64,000 nt of DNA, taken from Flagellimonas amoyensis. GTDB taxonomy: Bacteria > Bacteroidota > Bacteroidia > Flavobacteriales > Flavobacteriaceae. The DNA is taken from contig NZ_QBUK01000005.1 in the NCBI RefSeq assembly GCF_003058265.1, positions 124,001 through 188,000 on the forward strand, given 5' to 3'. Shown here in pieces: positions 25,300 through 33,203 of the stretch (the first letter of the stretch is position 1; each line of letters begins with the position of its first letter). The notes under the pieces were generated by a model. It was not told the DNA's origin. It did not search any database and worked only from the letters and a program-made list of their open reading frames with translations. The position numbers and the translations under genes are program-made.

Positions 25300-25959
25300 G
25301 TGAAATATAAGTTGCTAATTATATGTATTCTAAGTTTAGGGATTTGTACTGGACAAGAATCCAAAGTTGACCTAAACGAATATTTTTCTGATACCGAGGT
25401 CAAGGACTTGAATACTATGGCAGATTTTGTGCAGAGAGAACTTTGTGGCAGTGTGGATGAGACCAAATTCGGGAATTGTTTTAAATTTTCTTTGCCTGAC
25501 TTAGCAGATTGGAAACAATCTTATGTGCAAGACAAAATAAGTTGGCGAAGGCAGAAAAGATTATATTCTGAAATATCTGATTCAACATTTGATAAAATAT
25601 GGGGTCTTTGCAAGACTTGGAGGACAATAGAACCGAAGTATGAATATAAAAGCATTTGTTTCAGCCAAAATGAAAATTTCATCAGGTTCTTAAAAAAAAT
25701 GGGGGAATCAAATCCGTATCTAGAAGGTTATGCTGAAAAATTAGAAAACGTTGGATCTTTTGATTCTGGAAATTTTCTGGTCTGGAATATAATAGAATAT
25801 CCTCAAAATTGGGATCTGGAAGACCGAAATGTACAAATTGTTCTTGCTATTCATTTTCTGACCCAAAATGATAAACAAAAAAGGGATAAAAAGGCCATAA
25901 GGCTTGAAAAGAGGGATATTAGAAAAATGAATAGAAAAGCTAAACGGAAAAACAAATAA
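25300..25959 (+). CDS. Array unit: exported protein of unknown function
   Basis: About 219 residues. The GTG at 25300 gives a compact signal peptide (KYKLLIICILSLGICTGQ); an alternative TTG at 25282 adds six residues. The mature part is rich in Trp, Lys and Glu, and the C-terminal 30 residues are strongly basic. The Cys in GICTGQ could be a lipoprotein cysteine but the context is poor. No family recognised. Confidence 0.64.
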   Translation: MKYKLLIICILSLGICTGQESKVDLNEYFSDTEVKDLNTMADFVQRELCGSVDETKFGNCFKFSLPDLADWKQSYVQDKISWRRQKRLYSEISDSTFDKIWGLCKTWRTIEPKYEYKSICFSQNENFIRFLKKMGESNPYLEGYAEKLENVGSFDSGNFLVWNIIEYPQNWDLEDRNVQIVLAIHFLTQNDKQKRDKKAIRLEKRDIRKMNRKAKRKNK

Positions 25960-25976
25960 AACTGAGTCAATACAAA

Positions 25977-25991
25977 GTTCAAATAAACGAT
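25977..25991 (+). repeat. Array repeat copy 9
   Basis: Exact consensus; tail TGTGCATTTAAAT resembles that of copy 4. Confidence 0.88.
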
Positions 25992-26011
25992 TGTGCATTT
26001 AAATTCCTTAA

Positions 26012-26548
26012 ATGAAGAAATTAATTATTCTGATTTTAATAATTCTAATGGCACCTTTAATTGGTGGAATCTACGGCATTCTGCACGACCAACTAACCTA
26101 TACAATTTCCCCAGAATACTATACAAAATTTAAATTTTATCAATTTGGACTGGTCGATTCCGGAAGCGAGGCAATATTTTCCAATCCAAGATTTGAAGTT
26201 TCCATTGTTGGATTTATGGCAACTTGGTGGGTGGGATTACCAGTTGGTATGATACTTGGCTTAGTTGGATTGATACATCAAAACCAAAAATTGATGTTCA
26301 GAATTACAATGAAAGCAATATTAATAACTATGATGGTCGCTTTTTTGACGGGATTAATCGGATTGGTGTATGGTCAACTCTATCTGGCCAAAACAGGGGT
26401 TAATTGGTGGTTACCTCAAAACTTAATTGACAACAAAAATTTTATTGCAGTTGGTACTATGCATAATTTCAGTTATATAGGTGGTCTGTTGGGACTAGTT
26501 ACTGGAATAATCTATAGCTTAAAACAAAAAAATAGAAAGTTCAAATAA
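26012..26548 (+). CDS. Array unit: four-helix membrane protein of unknown function
   Basis: A 178-residue protein with about four membrane segments (5-25, 68-90, 100-122, 148-170). The loops contain DQLTYTISPEYY and NWWLPQNLI. The last codons R-K-F-K and the stop come from repeat copy 10, exactly as in the unit ending at 22159. No confident family. Confidence 0.68.
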   Translation: MKKLIILILIILMAPLIGGIYGILHDQLTYTISPEYYTKFKFYQFGLVDSGSEAIFSNPRFEVSIVGFMATWWVGLPVGMILGLVGLIHQNQKLMFRITMKAILITMMVAFLTGLIGLVYGQLYLAKTGVNWWLPQNLIDNKNFIAVGTMHNFSYIGGLLGLVTGIIYSLKQKNRKFK

Positions 26549-26553
26549 ACGAT
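26539..26553 (+). repeat. Array repeat copy 10
   Basis: Exact consensus. It holds both the TAA stop of the upstream unit (26546-26548) and the first two bases of the downstream ATG (26552). Confidence 0.88.
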
Positions 26554-26842
26554 GCAGAAGTATAAACACCTTGGCCTTGCAATAGTAATCATCGTTATTG
26601 GTTATAATGTATATGACTACTTTAGAGTAAAAAGGAATGTTCAAGAAAATGTTATTGTAGAATGCAGTAAGAAATTCAGAAATACCAATCCAGAAATTGA
26701 CAAAAAAATAGCAGATGAATACTGTGAATGTGTCTTTGAAAATCTTGGAGGAAAATATAAAAACTCGAATGTAGGAGCGAAAACAATTCTAGAGTACGAA
26801 CAATCAATAACGCAGGACTGCTTTGATAAGGCAAAACAATGA
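26552..26842 (+). CDS. Array unit: small membrane-anchored protein of unknown function
   Basis: A 96-residue protein with one N-terminal membrane helix (about 7-24) and a short periplasmic helical domain with cysteines, including the CEC motif in EYCECVFENL. Its ATG lies in repeat copy 10, three bases after the previous stop. It is the last gene of the array and of the island. Confidence 0.66.
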   Translation: MQKYKHLGLAIVIIVIGYNVYDYFRVKRNVQENVIVECSKKFRNTNPEIDKKIADEYCECVFENLGGKYKNSNVGAKTILEYEQSITQDCFDKAKQ

Positions 26843-26849
26843 ATAAAAA

Positions 26850-26864
26850 GTTCAAACGAACGAT
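26850..26864 (+). repeat. Array repeat copy 11 (array end)
   Basis: GTTCAAACGAACGAT, two differences from consensus. No gene follows before attR, so this copy closes the array. Confidence 0.78.
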
Positions 26865-26940
26865 AGTCTTTGACTTCAAAGTCAATCATTTAAACCAGTT
26901 TGATTATCTTTGAAATGACGCAAGACAAATCAATCACAAA

Positions 26941-26963
26941 AGTTCACAAATCGTCAACATTTT
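26941..26963 (+). repeat. Right copy of the 23-bp direct repeat, possible integrase arm site
   Basis: Exact copy of 14156-14178 in the same orientation, 46 bp inside attR. Confidence 0.65.
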
Positions 26964-27009
26964 GAATTCAAAAAGTGGAAACCCCAGTAAATATGGGAGT
27001 CCGGGCATA

Positions 27010-27037
27010 AAGTTCGATTCTTGCCGAGGCTACTTTT
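27010..27037 (+). repeat. attR: 28-bp direct repeat of the tRNA-Arg 3' end
   Basis: Exact copy of 14032-14059. The rest of the tRNA is absent here; the bases before it (ATGGGAGTCCGGGCATA) do not pair as a tRNA. Confidence 0.9.
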
Positions 27038-27098
27038 CTCCAACCGATCGAAAGCAATAAAATACTGTTTTCGGAATTGGTGACCAGCACCCTAATTA

Positions 27099-28763
27099 TT
27101 ATATACCAAAAGGAATTTCCGTTCCTATCTTCATCGGCTTTTTGGTCATGGGATGCATAAATGCTACCTGTTGCGCATGTAAATAAAGTCGCTCAGACGG
27201 AGTGCCATATAAATTATCCCCAACAATTGGCGCATGTAGTCCCGATTTATGCGCACAGTGCACCCGCAATTGATGCGAACGTCCCGTTACAGGATTCAAT
27301 TTGATCAAAGTTTGGGTGGCTGTCTTTTGTATCACCTCATAAAGTGTCAATGCAGGTCGGCCATGCTCATAATGTACCATTTGCATGGGCCTGTTGTGAA
27401 TATCCAAAACAAGGGGAAGCTCAATTTTTCCAGACGTTTCTTCAACAGATTTTTCCAGTATTGCAAAATAGGTTTTGTGAATGGTCCGCTCCAAGAATTG
27501 CTGTTGGAGCAGTTTGTGCGCTTTTTTGGAAAGGGCAACGATCATGATCCCCGAGGTGTCTTGATCCAGCCGGTGTACAATCATTGGGCCGTTGGCATTG
27601 GCATATTTTTCCTGAATACGGGTCTTGACCGAGTCCTTTATATGCCTTCCCGGCACGGACAACATGCCGGCAGGTTTGTTCACGACCACCAAATGTTCGT
27701 CCTCAAAAAGAATTTCCAGTTTCTTTCCTGCTCCAAAATTTTCCAATAAGGGATTTGGTTTTACAGGAATTCCTTTGAGCATATGCGCCAAAATAGGGCG
27801 GCATTTCCCTTTACAGGCTGGGTAAAACTTGCCATGTTCCCGTATCTCCGAATTGGGAGCAGGCCCCCACCAAAACTCAGCCAGTGCCACGGGTTTCATT
27901 CCTTGTTGAAAAGCGTACTGAAACAGTTTTGGAGCCGCACATTCCCCAGCTCCGGCTGGTGGCACGTCAACCCCAAAATCGGTAAAGACCGTCTTGACAT
28001 CTTTGCCTTCTCCGAGACTGTTCAAAAAAATGTAGGATTTAAAAATGGAGTCCTGTAGCTCCATGGACTTGGCTTTACGCTGGGTTTTTAGCGCTTCAAT
28101 CCGTTCATGGAACTTCCCATATGCGGATATTGTCTTTTCTAGCCGCAAGTTCTCCGAACGGGTAAAACGCCTCAGGTCCATTCCTTCATTGGCCCCTTGA
28201 TTTGCCAAATCTTCCAGGAGTTTCTGGCGTTCTTTTTCAGGAAGGTGCATTGACTCTTTCCTGAGCCTGTCGCGTTCCGTTTTGCCCTTTTTTGCTGCTT
28301 TCTTGGCGGCCAATATATTTTCTTTGGTCTCTTCGGTGATTTTTTTTAATTGCTGCTCGGCACTGATGAACCCATCACTTTCTTCCAACTCCATTACTTC
28401 TTTGTTAATGGCATTGATGACGGCCATTTCTGGAAAATCCTCCCCTTTTGGCAATTGATGGACAGGAGGTACAAAAGGCAAGATTTCCAGTTCAGGCTGT
28501 AGCTCCCCCGAATAGGCACTGAGATATCCAAGTCCACCGTCTTTGGTTTGCACCACAAGCACGCCCAACATACGTCCGGTTGGTTGATCCACCAATTTCG
28601 GTAGACTTTGTTTCAATCTATGTTGAAGGTCTTGTGCCGCTTTTTTGGCAATGGCAATCGGTGTATAAAAATGGGGATATTCAAAGGAATCAGGTAGTGG
28701 GTCCTGTTCAATTGTTGTCAAATAAACTATTTTGGATTCTTCTAAAGGTGAACCAGTTGCCAC
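27099..28763 (-). CDS. RluA family pseudouridine synthase with long N-terminal extension
   Basis: A 554-residue protein. The last ~220 residues are a RluA-type pseudouridine synthase: HRLDQDTSG with catalytic D400 and a late GRSHQLRVHC motif. The first ~330 residues are an extension: a small N-terminal domain (about 1-130), a long charged coiled coil (about 150-270), and a Cys-containing segment (AGECAAPKL, CKGKC) before the catalytic domain. Family members are usually near 220-330 residues. The start is GTG at 28763, preceded by an in-frame stop, with no usable ATG nearby. Target is probably 23S rRNA or tRNA uridine. It borders the island on the right. Confidence 0.88.
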   Translation of the reverse strand: MATGSPLEESKIVYLTTIEQDPLPDSFEYPHFYTPIAIAKKAAQDLQHRLKQSLPKLVDQPTGRMLGVLVVQTKDGGLGYLSAYSGELQPELEILPFVPPVHQLPKGEDFPEMAVINAINKEVMELEESDGFISAEQQLKKITEETKENILAAKKAAKKGKTERDRLRKESMHLPEKERQKLLEDLANQGANEGMDLRRFTRSENLRLEKTISAYGKFHERIEALKTQRKAKSMELQDSIFKSYIFLNSLGEGKDVKTVFTDFGVDVPPAGAGECAAPKLFQYAFQQGMKPVALAEFWWGPAPNSEIREHGKFYPACKGKCRPILAHMLKGIPVKPNPLLENFGAGKKLEILFEDEHLVVVNKPAGMLSVPGRHIKDSVKTRIQEKYANANGPMIVHRLDQDTSGIMIVALSKKAHKLLQQQFLERTIHKTYFAILEKSVEETSGKIELPLVLDIHNRPMQMVHYEHGRPALTLYEVIQKTATQTLIKLNPVTGRSHQLRVHCAHKSGLHAPIVGDNLYGTPSERLYLHAQQVAFMHPMTKKPMKIGTEIPFGI

Positions 28764-28922
28764 TACCCGTTAATTTTCTAGCTGATTACTCGTCCTGTAT
28801 GGACTCGATCATTCTTGCAAATTTACAGTTCTTCTCTGGATAAGCCATTTTAGGGTTTAAAAGTGAGGGTTGACTTTTGCCGGGGTATCATTTCTGACAT
28901 AAAGTAGGTCGGTAATTCAAAC

Positions 28923-28930
28923 TAATTTTG
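28923..28930 (+). promoter_or_regulatory. -7 box likely driving the exported dikinase-like gene
   Basis: TAATTTTG, a perfect TAnnTTTG match, about 98 bases before the ATG at 29028. No clear -33 TTG at ideal spacing. Confidence 0.45.
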
Positions 28931-29027
28931 GAAATGTACCGAAATGGCAAGATGGAACTTGAATGACATTTTCTGATGTGAATTGAATATATTTACTACA
29001 CCGAACCCTACTCAAAACGTGATTGCT

Positions 29028-31937
29028 ATGAAACGTTTGTATAGAATTGTATTATTCTTTTTAATCCTATTCCCCATTTCAAATCAGGCCCAAAAAGTGC
29101 CGCCGAAGGATATTGCTTTGCTTGTGAATAAGTTTAAAAACGATATTCGAGGACCCTACAAGGACATCCGTTGGTTCTGTACCGATGGGAGCATCCGCGC
29201 ACCGAAGGATCCCTGCCCGGATGAGATAGGGCCAGGGGTGCAGCACGCTCGATATAAAGATGAAGTGGTGGCCTTGGGGAAATCCAACCATATTTATTTG
29301 GGCCAGATATTGGCCTACACCGATCAAGAACCTTTTTGGGATGCTGAAAACGACCATTCCCGACTGAAGCAGTACCAACTCGACAAATATTTGAAGAGTG
29401 TAGATGATGGTTGGATCAATCAAAAAGGACAATTTTATAGAGGTGCCATCCAGGCTGAGGATGAGCAAGCGTGGGGCATCGAATTTTACAAATGGCTTTT
29501 GGCGAAGGATGCCGTTTTGAAGGACGAATACTTCTTGGTCCGCCAATCTTTAAAAGATATTCCCCACAACGGGGACGACAACGTGGCCCAAAAGATGCGG
29601 AGCGAATCCAAAGTGATATCAGATCTGTATCTGCCATTTATGGATTTACGGGTGAAGATCCACAGCCAACCCGAAGAAGGTGATATTCAAAAAGTGGTAC
29701 GCTTCAAGCAGGCCCACAGTGCCAAGATGACCTCGGATATTTCCAAAAAATTGGATGAGCTGTTGGTCACCATGAAGGAATTCCATAAACCCGTGGACAT
29801 TTCGGCACTTCCCAAAATGGCTCCCTTGACCAAAGGAACCGCATTGGGGAATTCCATTCAGGCTTTCGCTTCCAATACGACATTGATGGACAGTCCAAAA
29901 TTGTTGTTGGAGCAAGCTTCCCAACTTCTGTTCGATATCCGAAACGGTCTTATGGAAGAAAAAAGACCCGAAGCTCGCCTCCAATTACTGGATGTTTCCC
30001 TAAAACTCGAAGAAATCGTTTTCAAAGGTTCGTCCGACTATCAACCTGAAAACGTAAATGAACTCCTGCATAAAATCTGCTATTTGGGTATGGCTGTTAC
30101 CGGGTCGGGCTATTTGGAGCAATGGGAATGGGACCAACTGGCCAGTGATCTCACCAAGTATGAAACCCAGGAACGCTCCCTCGGCGAATTGACCGAAGTA
30201 TTGAACCGGGCAAGGTCCGCGGTGGAGTGGAGCGCGGCCATGGTCAAGGCCAATTATGACGGCATTGTAAAAGAATATGTTGCCTTTGAACCGCTTACCG
30301 CCAGTTTTGTGGATGATAAGATCCGTGGTTCCGTGGCGCTACATTTAGGGCAGAGCGTAGGGGAATTGGGCGATCTGATTTCAACGGAATCCCAATTGGC
30401 GAACAAGGTGATGGACCTACGGAACCAAAGTACCATCCGCGGACTCAATCCAGGCTATGCTTTTGGGGAGTTGGTCGTCGTGGGAGGCAGTTCGGATGAT
30501 ATTGAAGTTTCCTCGGACAAAATCTATGTGTTCCAACGCCCGCCTTCCGATTTAAAACCGGTTGCCGGTATCGCCACGGTTGCTGAAGGGAATATGGTGT
30601 CCCACGTGCAATTGTTGGCCCGCAACTTGGGGATTCCCAATGCGGCACTATCGGATGAAAACTTGCAAAACCTTCAAAAATATGATGGTACCCGGGTGTT
30701 CTACGCGGTTTCCAACAAAGGGAACGTGATCTTGAAACCCGAAAACCAAATGACCAAAGAGGAATTGGCGCTTTTTGCGAAAGTGGAACGGAAAGAAGAA
30801 CGTATTGAGGTTCCTGTAGGGCAAATACGGTTGGACGAAAACAAAGTATTGGACATGCGGAACGTGGATGCCGATGACTCGGGTAAACTGTGTGGTCCCA
30901 AAGCTGCCAATTTGGGTCAGCTCAAAAAAATGTTTCCCGAAAAAGTAGTGGAAGGTTTGGTGATTCCCTTCGGGATTTTCAGAACACATATGGATCAAAA
31001 AATGACAGATCAAGAAGGGTCGTATTGGCAATTTCTGACCAAAATGTTCGAAGAGGCCAACCGGATGTCGGCTTCGGGCATATCCGAAATGGAGGTGGAG
31101 AATTACCAACTGCGCCAATTGGAAATTTTGAGGGCGGCCATTAAAAAAATGCCATTACAGGATAATTTTATCGATCAACTGGAAACCGGATTCAAGGAAA
31201 TTTTGGGTTCTGAATTGGGAACCCTTCCCGTTTTTCTGCGCAGCGATACCAATATGGAAGATTTGAAGGAATTCACGGGAGCAGGATTGAACCTCACCAT
31301 CTTCAATTCCGTGGATAAGGAAAAAATATTGGAAGGCATCAAGGATGTTTGGGCATCACCCTATACCGAACGAAGCTTTAAATGGCGTCAAAAATACCTG
31401 CTGAACCCTGAGAATGTGTTCCCTTCCATTTTGGTGATTCCCAGTGTGGATGTGGACTATTCCGGTGTTTTGATCACCAAGGGAATCAGTTCGGGTACGG
31501 ACAAGGACCTTACCGTGGCATTCAGCAGAGGTGCTGGTGGCGCCGTTGATGGTCAGGCCGCGGAACAATACCTCATCAAAGATGAAGGAGGTTACACTTT
31601 ATTGGCACCTGCTCGGGAACGTTTTTATAACGGTCTGCCCAAAACGGGTGGAACCGAAAAGAAGAAGGCCACTTTTCAAGATCGTGTCCTGAACGAACGG
31701 AACATCAAGGAAATCCATGATTTGGCGCGCACCATTCGGGAGCGGGTCCCCAAAGAGACCCATTCCGATTACGAAGGGGCCTATGATGTGGAGCTGGGCT
31801 TTACGGACAATAAGCTTTGGTTGTTCCAGATCCGTCCTTTTGTGGAGAACAAAAAGGCATTGGGATCCACCTATTTGGAATCCATCACCCCCAAGATTGA
31901 CCTTGCCAAACGCATTTCACTTTCCAAAAAACTGTAG
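29028..31937 (+). CDS. Exported PEP/pyruvate-binding, dikinase-like protein (His domain before ATP-grasp)
   Basis: About 969 residues from ATG 29028, which starts a clear signal peptide (ending NQAQ, about 22 residues); an in-frame TTG at 28983 only adds a tail. Residues ~25-460 are mostly helical with no family I recognise. Next is a swivelling phosphohistidine domain with the SHVQLLARNLG motif (H526). The C-terminal third is a PPDK/PPS-type ATP-grasp: CGPKAANLG (~620), RSDTNMEDL (~738) and FQIRPF (~934). Having the His domain before the ATP-grasp is the order of glucan/phosphoglucan water dikinases, not of PPDK or PEP synthase. No PEP-binding barrel is present. Acting outside the cytoplasm, it would need an ATP source there. 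It abuts the next gene with no gap. Confidence 0.82.
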   Translation: MKRLYRIVLFFLILFPISNQAQKVPPKDIALLVNKFKNDIRGPYKDIRWFCTDGSIRAPKDPCPDEIGPGVQHARYKDEVVALGKSNHIYLGQILAYTDQEPFWDAENDHSRLKQYQLDKYLKSVDDGWINQKGQFYRGAIQAEDEQAWGIEFYKWLLAKDAVLKDEYFLVRQSLKDIPHNGDDNVAQKMRSESKVISDLYLPFMDLRVKIHSQPEEGDIQKVVRFKQAHSAKMTSDISKKLDELLVTMKEFHKPVDISALPKMAPLTKGTALGNSIQAFASNTTLMDSPKLLLEQASQLLFDIRNGLMEEKRPEARLQLLDVSLKLEEIVFKGSSDYQPENVNELLHKICYLGMAVTGSGYLEQWEWDQLASDLTKYETQERSLGELTEVLNRARSAVEWSAAMVKANYDGIVKEYVAFEPLTASFVDDKIRGSVALHLGQSVGELGDLISTESQLANKVMDLRNQSTIRGLNPGYAFGELVVVGGSSDDIEVSSDKIYVFQRPPSDLKPVAGIATVAEGNMVSHVQLLARNLGIPNAALSDENLQNLQKYDGTRVFYAVSNKGNVILKPENQMTKEELALFAKVERKEERIEVPVGQIRLDENKVLDMRNVDADDSGKLCGPKAANLGQLKKMFPEKVVEGLVIPFGIFRTHMDQKMTDQEGSYWQFLTKMFEEANRMSASGISEMEVENYQLRQLEILRAAIKKMPLQDNFIDQLETGFKEILGSELGTLPVFLRSDTNMEDLKEFTGAGLNLTIFNSVDKEKILEGIKDVWASPYTERSFKWRQKYLLNPENVFPSILVIPSVDVDYSGVLITKGISSGTDKDLTVAFSRGAGGAVDGQAAEQYLIKDEGGYTLLAPARERFYNGLPKTGGTEKKKATFQDRVLNERNIKEIHDLARTIRERVPKETHSDYEGAYDVELGFTDNKLWLFQIRPFVENKKALGSTYLESITPKIDLAKRISLSKKL

Positions 31938-33203
31938 ATGAAAAAGATACTTGCTTTAGCATTTTTAGGTTTGATAGGATTGGGATTCACCGAATTTGTG
32001 GAATATCCCATTGACGGTTATGAGCGTACGGGAATAAAGCGACTTAAACGTCTTGAAATGATCAAGAATGGGGAATTGAAGGAGACATCTTCCCCATTGC
32101 CCGAAGGTGCTAAGAAATCTTGGGAAGACATCCATCTGAACTTGTTGTCCAGAAAGGAGGATAGTTTGGGAAGCTTTTTTGTGGTGGATGAAGCCTTTCA
32201 AAAGGATGTTGGTGCGTTGTTCCGTGGTTTGGACAAGAGTTATTCCTTGACCATTTTGGATATTTCAGACCCTGACAGTGTTCGCTATGCCGAACGGAAC
32301 AAAACCTTGGGTTATCAGCCGGGAAGTGTGGGCAAATTGGCAGTGCTTACGGCGCTTTTTGAACAACTGGCCAAAATTTACCCTGATTCTTTCGAGCTGC
32401 GCACACAATTACTGAAAAACAAGGTGGTCAAAGCAGGAGTTTGGGGCCTGACCGATGAGCATACCATCCCAATTTTCAACGTGGAGAAAAATACCTTGGT
32501 GAAACGCCAAGTGATTGCCAGCGATATGTTCAGTTTATACGAATGGGTCGACCACATGCTTTCGGTGAGCAATAACGGGGCGGCCAGTATTGTTTGGCGC
32601 GAAGCACTTTTGATGGCCGCTTTTGGTGAAAAATATCCTGAACTCACAGAAGAAGAGGCCATGGCCTATTTTAAGGAAACGCCCAAAAAGGATTTGACCG
32701 ATTTGGCCAATGATGTGGTGAACGTTCCGCTTCGCGATTTGGGCATTACTTCGGATGAATGGCGACTGGGCAGTTTCTTTACTTCCGGGGCCAACACCTA
32801 TGTGGGCGATAAGGGCGGAAGCATTGGTACACCCTATGGCCTGATGAAATTTTTGGTGCAGTTGGAACAGGGAAAAGTGATAGACGAAGCAAGCAGCTTG
32901 GAGATGAAACGCTTGATGTACATGACCGACAGGCGTATTCGCTATGCGCAATCCCCAGCTTTGAAAGAGGCTGCGGTTTATTTTAAATCTGGGAGTCTCT
33001 ATAAATGCGACCGAAGTAAGGGTGAAGAGTGCGGAAAATACATGGGTAATGTGCAAAACTTCATGAACTCCGTCATCATTGTGGAGCACCCGGACAACTG
33101 CAGATATATGGTGGTGTTGATGACCAACGTGCTTCGGAAAAACTCAGCTTCGGACCACATGTATTTGGCCTCTGCCATTGACAAAATTGTTAGGAAAGGC
33201 TGA
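31938..33203 (+). CDS. Exported serine hydrolase, class A beta-lactamase/PBP-like
   Basis: A 421-residue protein with an N-terminal signal sequence (about 1-18). The three penicilloyl-serine-transferase motifs are present: S130-V-G-K133, S211-N-N213 and K350-S-G352. It is longer than class A beta-lactamases (about 290), with extra N-terminal residues. The N-terminal third contains no known domain. It begins on the base after the stop of the dikinase-like gene, so both are surely co-transcribed. The function may be cell-wall or another amide/ester hydrolysis rather than drug resistance. Its end overlaps the opposite-strand transporter gene by 14 bp. Confidence 0.85.
   Translation: MKKILALAFLGLIGLGFTEFVEYPIDGYERTGIKRLKRLEMIKNGELKETSSPLPEGAKKSWEDIHLNLLSRKEDSLGSFFVVDEAFQKDVGALFRGLDKSYSLTILDISDPDSVRYAERNKTLGYQPGSVGKLAVLTALFEQLAKIYPDSFELRTQLLKNKVVKAGVWGLTDEHTIPIFNVEKNTLVKRQVIASDMFSLYEWVDHMLSVSNNGAASIVWREALLMAAFGEKYPELTEEEAMAYFKETPKKDLTDLANDVVNVPLRDLGITSDEWRLGSFFTSGANTYVGDKGGSIGTPYGLMKFLVQLEQGKVIDEASSLEMKRLMYMTDRRIRYAQSPALKEAAVYFKSGSLYKCDRSKGEECGKYMGNVQNFMNSVIIVEHPDNCRYMVVLMTNVLRKNSASDHMYLASAIDKIVRKG

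Larger units (their letters stand above)
14032..27037 (+). mobile_element. tRNA-Arg-integrated genomic island carrying a repeat-delimited gene array
   Basis: The 28-bp end of the tRNA gene (14032-14059) is repeated exactly at 27010-27037. Between the copies, about 13 kb is visibly AT-richer than both flanks. It contains a tyrosine recombinase just inside attL, a BfmA-like mobilization protein, a serine recombinase, and then ten single-gene units separated by a 15-bp repeat. No relaxase, coupling protein or conjugation gene is present, so it can at most be mobilised by helper functions. Before insertion, tRNA-Arg would have been followed directly by the RluA-type gene. Confidence 0.85.

Noticed and set aside
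18024..26864. CRISPR array
   Set aside because: The repeats are 15 bp, imperfect, and 0.3-3.4 kb apart with whole genes between them; no cas genes.
14286..26864. Classical integron
   Set aside because: The tyrosine recombinase is a tRNA-targeting type without the integron-specific features I would expect, and the repeats lack a clear RYYYAAC...GTTRRRY pair.
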